In this document: in pieces, positions 5,282 through 10,324 of the stretch
Position numbering within the stretch: the first letter of the stretch is position 1
Layout of the letters: the number at the start of each line of letters is the position of its first letter
NCBI GenBank assembly: GCA_004555265.1
Contig: SFIQ01000047.1
Span: 1 to 10,324 of the forward strand
From: Ruminococcus sp.
GTDB lineage: Bacteria; Bacillota; Clostridia; Oscillospirales; Acutalibacteraceae
Reading direction: 5' to 3'
DNA: 10,324 nt
Position numbers and translations under genes: made by a program
The notes under the pieces: model-generated
Told to the model about the DNA's origin: nothing
The model's input: only the letters and a program-made list of their open reading frames with translations
Databases searched by the model: none

Positions 5282-6613
5282 ATGGAAACGAAACAGAAAA
5301 ACATCATTTTCTATTTTTCCGACCAACAGCGCTGGGACACGGTCAACGAAACCGTCACCCCGAATCTCTGCGGCTTGGCGGAGGAAGGCGTTTTGTTTGA
5401 AAATAATTTCACCTGCCAGCCCGTCTGCGGACCTGCAAGGGCTTGTCTGCAAACCGGCGTATATGCGACGCAGTGCGGCTGTTACTGGAACGGCATTCCG
5501 CTGCCGGAGAACATCACCCCGCTTGCGCATTACTTTAACGAAGCGGGCTATGACACCGCGTACATCGGCAAATGGCATCTCGCGTCCGACAGGCTGCCGG
5601 GCGTAGGCTTCCACTGTGAGCGCACCGCCGTACCGAAGGAAAAACAGGGCGAATACAACTATTGGCGCGCCGCCGATGTGCTGGAATTTACCTCACACGG
5701 CTATGACGGCTATGTGTTTGACGGCGACGGCAATCAAATTGATTTTACCGGCTATCGCGCCGACTGTATCAATGACTTTGCGCTCGAATATCTTGACAAC
5801 CGCGATACGGAAAAGCCGTTTTTCTTGTTTATCAGCCAGTTGGAACCGCACCATCAAAACGACCGGCATACCTATGAAGGGTACAAAGAAACGGTTGCAC
5901 AATACAGGGATTATCCCCTGCCCGACGATTTAACCTTTTTAAAGGGCGATTATGCAGCCATGTATCCGGATTACATATCCGCCATCAACCGGCTGGATTA
6001 CAATGTCGGCAGGCTGGTGCAAAAGCTCAAGGATTTGGGAATATATGACGATACCGTCATTCTCTATACTTCCGACCACGGCAGTCACTTTAAAACGCGA
6101 AATCCCGAATACAAGCGCACCTGCCACGAGAGCGCCTCGCATACGCCGTTAATCATCAGAGGCGGCGGATTTGAAGGCGGCAGAAAAGAGACGCGCCTGT
6201 CCTCGCTGATTGATATTCCGCCTACGCTGCTTTCTTTGGCGGGTATTGAGATTCCCGAAACCTATATGGGCGTTGACCTCACCGCACAAATCGACCACCC
6301 CGAACAAAAACGCGACTGCGTGTTTATGCAAATCAGCGAAAGTCAATGCGGCAGAGCCATACGCACCGACCGCTACAAGTATGCCATACGCGGCGCGGGG
6401 GTGACAGGGTATTTGCATCACAGCGCCAAGGTGTATTTTGAGGATTACCTTTACGATTTGGAAAAAGACCCCATTGAAAAATACAATTTGATAAAAGACC
6501 CGCGCTACAAAAATGTGCGGCGGGAACTGAAACAAATGCTGAAAGACCAAATGCAGCAAGCGCAGGAAGCACCCCCGGTTATTCTGCCTGCTGTAATCAA
6601 AAGGAGCGTATGA
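5282..6613 (+). CDS. Cysteine-type sulfatase (alkaline phosphatase superfamily)
   Basis: Hydrolyses a sulfate ester; the substrate cannot be told from the sequence. The maturation motif C-x-P-x-R-xxxx-TG is seen as CGPARACLQTG, with Cys49 the residue converted to formylglycine. Because it is Cys-type in a probable anaerobe, either the radical-SAM maturase anSME or a formylglycine-generating enzyme must be encoded elsewhere. Other active-site features are SDQQR at 13-17 (Asp14 for the metal), GKWHL with Lys97 and His99, EPHH near 188-191, SDHGSH with Asp265 and His266, and a lysine in EYKRT near 278. The N-terminus (METKQKNIIFYFSDQQ) has no signal peptide, so the enzyme should be cytosolic and need imported substrate. 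At 443 residues it is near complete length. GGGAGGA at 5271-5277 is a strong ribosome site. It follows the ruined TauE gene and precedes a gene remnant. Confidence 0.9.
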   Translation: METKQKNIIFYFSDQQRWDTVNETVTPNLCGLAEEGVLFENNFTCQPVCGPARACLQTGVYATQCGCYWNGIPLPENITPLAHYFNEAGYDTAYIGKWHLASDRLPGVGFHCERTAVPKEKQGEYNYWRAADVLEFTSHGYDGYVFDGDGNQIDFTGYRADCINDFALEYLDNRDTEKPFFLFISQLEPHHQNDRHTYEGYKETVAQYRDYPLPDDLTFLKGDYAAMYPDYISAINRLDYNVGRLVQKLKDLGIYDDTVILYTSDHGSHFKTRNPEYKRTCHESASHTPLIIRGGGFEGGRKETRLSSLIDIPPTLLSLAGIEIPETYMGVDLTAQIDHPEQKRDCVFMQISESQCGRAIRTDRYKYAIRGAGVTGYLHHSAKVYFEDYLYDLEKDPIEKYNLIKDPRYKNVRRELKQMLKDQMQQAQEAPPVILPAVIKRSV

Positions 6614-6698
6614 GTTATACACGAGCAAGAAAAAGGAACCGGCACAAAAAGAATTGGAAGCAGCAAGACTTGAAAAAATGACGCAGGAAGTCAAATAA
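6610..6698 (+). pseudogene. Probable tail of a deleted gene after the sulfatase
   Basis: Directly at the sulfatase stop there is AAAGGAG (6600-6606) and an ATG at 6610, as if a next gene began here, but that frame ends after 23 codons in an unnatural basic peptide. In the frame starting at 6612 the text ELYTSKKKEPAQKELEAARL and then EKMTQEVK-stop (6698) reads like the charged cytoplasmic tail of a membrane transporter. The simplest reading is that a gene following the sulfatase lost nearly all its body, joining its start region to its last 28 codons out of frame. The transporter identity is a guess from composition and context only. Confidence 0.4.
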
Positions 6699-6738
6699 TT
6701 TACGAAACGCATATTGTGCAGATATTCCCTGTCGCAAT

Positions 6739-6783
6739 AAAAATGGGTTGTAAAAACTTTTCGTTTTTACAACCCATTTTTTT
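6739..6783. terminator. Very strong bidirectional terminator
   Basis: A perfect 19-bp stem (6739-6757 with 6763-6781) around the loop TTTTC, GGGTTGTAAAAAC against GTTTTTACAACCC at its heart, has A-runs on the left and T-runs on the right. It can therefore stop both the sulfatase transcript (plus) and the COG2509-gene transcript (minus), which converge here. Confidence 0.92.
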
Positions 6784-6797
6784 ATACTATGCTCGTT

Positions 6798-8396
6798 TTA
6801 ATGCTCGTCAAAAAGCACGGCTTCGGCGCATTTCATCCCGTCTACGGCGGCGGAAATAATGCCGCCCGCATACCCCGCGCCCTCGCCGCAGGGGAACACG
6901 CCGTTCACCTTGGTTTGGAAAAACTCGTCGCGAACGATGCGCACGGGCGAAGAAGACCGCGTTTCAGGTCCTGTGAGCACCGCTTCGGGAAGTGCGAAGC
7001 CCGCAAGCATCGTATCCATTTTCACAAGTGCTTCCGCCATGGTATCTGCCACGCGCGCGGGCAAAATCTCGCGTAAATTGCAAAGCGAAACGCCTGTGGG
7101 GCAGGTCGGGCGCACCGCACCGAGGGCATGCGAGGCTTGTCCTTTTAAGAAATCCCCCACCAAAGTCGCGGGCGCGGTATAATCCCCGCCGCCCATAGAG
7201 AACGCCTTTTTCTCCATTTCCAACTGATAATATATCCCCGCTAACGGGTGGTCGCTCGGGAACTGCTCGGGCTCGACGCCGACAAGCAAAGCGGAATTGG
7301 CATTTTCGCCGTCACGGGCAAATTCGCTCATCCCGTTGGTGACAACCGTGCCTTCCTCACTCGGACAACAGACCACCGTTCCGCCTGGGCACATACAAAA
7401 GGTATACGCCCCGCGCCCACCGGGCGGATGGCAGGCGAGTTTATAATCTGCCGCCTTTAATTTCGGGTGTTTCCAAAGCGCACCGTACTGCGAACGGTTA
7501 ATCATTTCCTGCTTATGCTCAATGCGCGCGCCGACCGAAAACGCCTTTTGCGTAATCGTAAATCCTTTTTGATACAGCATTTCCACTGTATCGCGCGCCG
7601 AATGCCCGATTGCCAATATGACCGCATCGGTTTCAAAATCGGTTTCCTTACCCGATTTGTCGGTGTAGGTCACACCCTGCAACGCACCGTTGTAAACGAG
7701 CAAATCCGTCAGTTTCGTTTCAAAACGGATTTCACCGCCGAGGCGCAGAATTTCCTCGCGGATACTTCGTACCACGCCACACAACTTGTCCGTGCCGATG
7801 TGCGGCTTTGCGCTGTATAAAATCTCCTCAGGTGCGCCGTGCAATACAAATTGGCGCAAGACCTCGCGCTGGCGAAAATCTTTTGTGCCCGTATTTAATT
7901 TTCCGTCGGAAAAGGTGCCCGCACCGCCCTCGCCGAACTGCACATTCGATTCCGGGTTTAATTTACGGGTTTGCCAAAAGGCTTTCACGCTTTTCTGCCG
8001 CTGTTCCACACATTCACCGCGTTCGAGCACCAACGGGCAAAGCCCCGCGCGCGCCAATAAAAGTGCGGCGAACATTCCCGCGGGGCCGAAGCCCACCACC
8101 ACAGGGCGCAAATCGGTTTTGCGGCGGTTTTCGGGCAAAGTATACACATATTGCTCTGCCTTCGTGATTTTCGGATTGTGTACCTTGCGAAGCACCTTGT
8201 CCTCGTCACCGTTTATCTCTACCTCGACCGCATAAATGAATTTGATTTCATTCTTTTTGCGGCAATCAAGGGATTTGCGAAAAATGGAAAGGCTTTTGAT
8301 TTCCGTCGCGGGAATTTTCAACGCTTTCGCCGCTAAAAACGGTAATTTTTCTTCGTCTTCCTCTAACGGAAGTTTAATTTCTTGTATGCGTATCAC
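6798..8396 (-). CDS. FAD-dependent oxidoreductase of the COG2509 type
   Basis: A 532-residue cytosolic flavoprotein of a widespread family without an assigned reaction. An N-terminal ferredoxin-like/ACT-like region (about 1-90, with KSLDCRKKNEIKFIYAVEV) precedes a Rossmann dinucleotide fold, VVVGFGPAGMFAALLLARAG, with G102-x-G104-xx-G107, then LVLERG. Further family blocks are NVQFGEGGAGTFSDGKLNTG, PPGGRGAYTFCMCPGGTVV and, at the C-terminus, GEGAGYAGGIISAAVDG, the second FAD contact. The start is GTG at 8396, preceded by AAAGGAG with 7-nt spacing. The start lies inside the upstream gene (23-bp overlap), so translation is probably coupled. It is the last gene of the iron-cluster operon and ends at the strong terminator. 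Substrate unknown; a link to iron or redox balance is inference from position only. Confidence 0.88.
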   Translation of the reverse strand: MIRIQEIKLPLEEDEEKLPFLAAKALKIPATEIKSLSIFRKSLDCRKKNEIKFIYAVEVEINGDEDKVLRKVHNPKITKAEQYVYTLPENRRKTDLRPVVVGFGPAGMFAALLLARAGLCPLVLERGECVEQRQKSVKAFWQTRKLNPESNVQFGEGGAGTFSDGKLNTGTKDFRQREVLRQFVLHGAPEEILYSAKPHIGTDKLCGVVRSIREEILRLGGEIRFETKLTDLLVYNGALQGVTYTDKSGKETDFETDAVILAIGHSARDTVEMLYQKGFTITQKAFSVGARIEHKQEMINRSQYGALWKHPKLKAADYKLACHPPGGRGAYTFCMCPGGTVVCCPSEEGTVVTNGMSEFARDGENANSALLVGVEPEQFPSDHPLAGIYYQLEMEKKAFSMGGGDYTAPATLVGDFLKGQASHALGAVRPTCPTGVSLCNLREILPARVADTMAEALVKMDTMLAGFALPEAVLTGPETRSSSPVRIVRDEFFQTKVNGVFPCGEGAGYAGGIISAAVDGMKCAEAVLFDEH

Positions 8397-9609
8397 TTGA
8401 AAACTCCTTTACTACGGCTTCGCCTGCCGCACGGCCCGAACTCCACGCCCATTGCAAATTGTAGCCGCCGCAACCGCCGTCCACATTGAGCGCCTCACCG
8501 CACGCGTACAAATTTTTGATGCGTTTGGACTGCATCGTCTCGCGGTCAAATTCGCGGCAATCCGCGCCGCCCGCCGTCACCTGTGCAAAATCAAAGCCGC
8601 GCACGCCGGTCACCTCGACGGTAAAAGCGGTGATTTCTTCCGAAAACCGCGCAAGACGGGATTTGGAAAGTGATCCGCAAGGCTCGTTCTTCCGAATACC
8701 GCACCGCCAAAGCAACGCATTGCCGAGCGCTTGCGGCAAAACGCCCCGGGCGAGCGTTTCCGCCGATTTTTTCGGATTTTTTGCCGCCGCATCTTGTAAA
8801 AATGCTGTGATTTCGGGGGACTGTAAGCCCGACAAGCAATTTAACTTTACAGCAAATTTTTCACTCGGCGCGGTGGAAACAAGTCTCGACAGCTGCATAA
8901 TCGGAATGCCCGACAGCCCGTATTCGGTAAACTGCACTTCGCCTGTGATTTCGTATATCGGTTTTCGGTCTTGCAACAAAGTTACATCGCACACTCGGCG
9001 AACGCCTTTTAAAGATTTCGGGAAATCGGCGCATTCGAGCGCGGTGAGCGCGGGCGCGGGCGGAATAATTTTGTGCCCCAATGCCCCGAGCAATTTGTAT
9101 GCGCCGCCGTCCGTGCCGTGTTTCGGAGCGGCAGAGCCGCCCGCGCAAATCAGCACAATATCGCAAGCGATTTTGCCGTTCAGCAAAAAGCCGCCGTTTT
9201 GCGGTTGTATCGCCGTTATTTCGCAATCGGTTATCACTTGCACGCCGTGTTTTTGCGCTTCGGCACAAAGGATTTCGCGCACAGACGACGCCTGCCCCGA
9301 AACGGGGTACACGCGCCCCATGGCTTCGGTTTTGCAAAGTAGACCCATCTCACGGAAAAACACGATATTTTCCTGCGGGGAAAAGCGCGTGAGTGATGCG
9401 GCGGCAAAATCACAGTCACCGAAATAGTCCGTAGGCGACAACTCGGCATTGGTGAGATTGCACCGCCCGTTGCCCGTTGCCAACAGTTTTTTCAAGGGCT
9501 TTTGCAGTTTTTCGTAAATTGTAACTGTAAAGTCTTTTGACTTTTCAGCGATTGTAATTGCCGCGGCAAAGCCCGAAGCGCCGCCGCCGATGACTGCCAC
9601 CCGTTTCAT
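8374..9609 (-). CDS. NAD(P)/FAD-dependent oxidoreductase, BaiN/RdsA (HI0933) family
   Basis: A 411-residue flavoprotein. The N-terminal Rossmann motif VAVIGGGASGFAAAITIA (G8-x-G10-xx-G13) is followed by TGNGRCNLTN at 45-54, the signature of the HI0933-like family. The C-terminal block NLYACGEALNVDGGCGGYNLQWAWSSG completes the FAD site. Named relatives include BaiN, linked to reduction steps of bile acid dehydroxylation, but most members have no known substrate, so the bile acid role should not be assumed here. The ATG at 9609 overlaps the stop of the DtxR-family gene as ATGA (4 bp), and a GGGGGAG ribosome site lies inside that gene. Its own stop overlaps the start of the COG2509 gene by 23 bp. 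Expression is therefore probably coupled to the metal regulator. Confidence 0.9.
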   Translation of the reverse strand: MKRVAVIGGGASGFAAAITIAEKSKDFTVTIYEKLQKPLKKLLATGNGRCNLTNAELSPTDYFGDCDFAAASLTRFSPQENIVFFREMGLLCKTEAMGRVYPVSGQASSVREILCAEAQKHGVQVITDCEITAIQPQNGGFLLNGKIACDIVLICAGGSAAPKHGTDGGAYKLLGALGHKIIPPAPALTALECADFPKSLKGVRRVCDVTLLQDRKPIYEITGEVQFTEYGLSGIPIMQLSRLVSTAPSEKFAVKLNCLSGLQSPEITAFLQDAAAKNPKKSAETLARGVLPQALGNALLWRCGIRKNEPCGSLSKSRLARFSEEITAFTVEVTGVRGFDFAQVTAGGADCREFDRETMQSKRIKNLYACGEALNVDGGCGGYNLQWAWSSGRAAGEAVVKEFSSDTHTRN

Positions 9610-10016
9610 ACCGTCTCCCCCGCCTGCAAGGTTTGCTTTTCTAAATAGGCATACATTTTTTCTACGGTTTCGGCGCTTAAAATGTGCTCCATACGGCAGG
9701 CGTCCGACTCGGCATTTTCTTCGGACACACCCAAAGTATGCACCAAAAACCGCTTAATCATATTGTGCCGCCGCAGGACATTTGCGGCGCACGACTCCCC
9801 CGCCGGGGTAAGCAAAATCCCGCCGTATGCCTCATGCTCCAAAAGTCCTTTTTCTTTGAGCACGCTGACCGCGTGCGTCACGCTGGGCTTCGACACCGCC
9901 AAAAAAGATGCCAAATCCGTCACGCGCACAGGGGTACTCCCCGCTTGTTGGGATAGGATAAATATTGCTTCCAAATAATCCTCAGCCGAAGCTGTCATGT
10001 TTCGGTTCTGTTCCAT
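9606..10016 (-). CDS. DtxR/MntR-family metal-dependent transcriptional repressor
   Basis: A 136-residue repressor with an N-terminal winged helix (about 7-70; recognition region FLAVSKPSVTHAVSVLKEKG) and a metal-binding dimerisation domain, without the SH3-like third domain of full DtxR, so MntR-sized. Aligned by eye, the metal ligands are mixed. AEDYLEAI gives Asp13 and Glu16, as in MntR Asp8 and Glu11. RRHNM gives His84 (MntR His77). SDACRMEHILS gives Cys107, Glu110 and His111, where MntR has Glu99 and DtxR has Cys102. The Cys and the place beside feoB favour ferrous iron over manganese. A second in-frame ATG at 9998 (Met7) also fits the family start; AAAGGA about 12 nt upstream of the first ATG slightly favours the longer form. 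It overlaps the Cys-rich gene by 35 bp and the BaiN-like gene by 4 bp. Confidence 0.88.
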   Translation of the reverse strand: MEQNRNMTASAEDYLEAIFILSQQAGSTPVRVTDLASFLAVSKPSVTHAVSVLKEKGLLEHEAYGGILLTPAGESCAANVLRRHNMIKRFLVHTLGVSEENAESDACRMEHILSAETVEKMYAYLEKQTLQAGETV

Positions 10017-10200
10017 CCGCTTTCGTTTCCTTTACCGCGCATTGCGCACAATTTCGGTTTTGACAGCCGTCACAGCCCGCACAGCCGTCACAGCCACAGC
10101 AACCGCCGTCTTTTTTTGTGAAGTTTCTGACCTTTACAACAATCAGCAATACGACTGCCGCCACAGCCAGCGTTAAAATGATAATATCCGCCAAAGACAT
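9982..10200 (-). CDS. FeoB-associated Cys-rich membrane protein
   Basis: A 72-residue protein with one N-terminal membrane helix (about 4-24, ADIIILTLAVAAVVLLIVV), a basic stop-transfer stretch (KVRNFTKKDG) and then a cluster of eight cysteines in Gly/Asp/Ala-rich triplets, followed by a hydrophilic tail. This architecture and the position immediately after feoB define the FeoB-associated Cys-rich family; a role in ferrous iron transport is presumed from genome context, possibly like a metal-binding FeoC-type partner. AAGGAG lies 8 nt before the ATG, and the start is 12 nt after the feoB stop. The Cys region is encoded by 9-bp repeats, so the number of triplets may vary between strains. Its 3' end overlaps the DtxR-family gene by 35 bp. 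Confidence 0.87.
   Translation of the reverse strand: MSLADIIILTLAVAAVVLLIVVKVRNFTKKDGGCCGCDGCAGCDGCQNRNCAQCAVKETKADGTEPKHDSFG
10063..10099 (-). repeat. Short tandem repeats encoding Cys-Gly triplets
   Basis: On the + strand the 15-mer ACAGCCGTCACAGCC occurs at 10063-10077 and again at 10081-10095, an 18-bp period made of two 9-bp units. On the coding strand the units read D-G-C / A-G-C and lie inside the Cys-rich membrane protein gene. The arrangement suggests growth by slippage or unequal crossing over. Confidence 0.6.
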
Positions 10201-10212
10201 ATACTATACTCC

Positions 10213-10324
10213 TTATAAAATCACCTTGCAGATATTATATACTATGAACGTCACCACCCACGCGACAACCGCCTGAAAACCGAGCGCGATTGCCGTCCAT
10301 TTGCGGGAGTTCATTTCACGGCGC
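10213..10324 (-). CDS. feoB: FeoB ferrous iron transporter, C-terminal end only
   Basis: The frame is open from the right edge of the window and stops with TAA at 10213. The 36 visible residues read REMNSRKWTAIALGFQAVVA and then WVVTFIVYNICKVIL. The REMNSRKWT phrase followed by a hydrophobic helix is the usual last membrane segment of FeoB, the GTPase-coupled importer of Fe(II). The assignment rests on this tail and on the Cys-rich gene that follows 12 nt later. The GTPase domain, promoter and any feoA lie outside the window. Confidence 0.8.
   Translation of the reverse strand, partial: RREMNSRKWTAIALGFQAVVAWVVTFIVYNICKVIL

Noticed and set aside
8486..9427. A 313-codon + strand ORF opposite the BaiN-like gene
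   Set aside because: A long antisense frame caused by GC-rich codon bias on the other strand; the minus-strand protein has clear FAD motifs and operon overlaps.
8374..9609. Naming this gene baiN and inferring bile acid metabolism
   Set aside because: The HI0933-like family is broad; no other bile acid genes are present and the context is iron transport.
1..10324. CRISPR arrays, tRNA or rRNA genes, insertion sequences
   Set aside because: No regularly spaced direct repeats, no tRNA- or rRNA-like sequence and no transposase or terminal inverted repeats were recognised.

Overview
The window looks like a chromosomal segment of an anaerobic, low-to-mid GC Bacillota (Clostridia-type) bacterium. 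The evidence is sigma-A type promoters, strong AGGAGG-like ribosome sites, a clostridial-type Rrf2 regulator, an anaerobic cysteine-type sulfatase, and a FeoB / Cys-rich protein / DtxR-family iron cluster. Species cannot be named from the sequence alone.

Layout. (1) 1-628: the AT-rich 3' end of an AbiEii-type nucleotidyltransferase toxin gene, probably the edge of an accessory island. (2) 629-1424: about 800 bp without a credible gene. It holds several hairpins, two intrinsic terminators on the + strand, a long A/G-rich tract and the metY terminator. (3) 1425-4669: a cysteine/methionine sulfur-assimilation group. metY (minus strand) and cysK (plus) diverge from a roughly 500-bp region with two near-consensus promoters. 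cysK converges on an Rrf2-family regulator gene (minus). The metY and regulator promoters share the 8-mer ATTCCTAT near the transcription start, and the cysK start carries a related CCTAT/ATAGG inverted repeat. Both long leaders also contain a short open frame ending in Cys-stop. (4) 4861-6783: a plus-strand sulfatase operon in decay. It has a good promoter, a TauE/SafE permease gene collapsed by deletion and frameshift, an intact cytosolic sulfatase, then what looks like only the tail of a further gene, closed by a very strong terminator. (5) 6798-10324: a minus-strand operon read from right to left: feoB (end only), a FeoB-associated Cys-rich membrane protein, a DtxR/MntR-family regulator, a BaiN/HI0933-family flavoprotein and a COG2509-type FAD protein. 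Several of its genes overlap.

How the parts work together. MetY and CysK both fix sulfide into amino acids, and the neighbouring Rrf2 protein is the obvious candidate to repress them when cysteine is plentiful, in the manner of CymR. The sulfatase releases sulfate from an organic ester, and the lost permeases would have handled substrate or sulfur oxyanion traffic. The Feo group imports ferrous iron under control of the DtxR-like protein, and the two flavoproteins appear to be co-transcribed with it. No rRNA, tRNA, insertion sequence or CRISPR array was seen.

The items most worth a second look are the paired Cys-terminated leader ORFs before metY and cysK, the shared operator candidate, and the internally deleted TauE gene whose junction lies at a repeated glycine motif.
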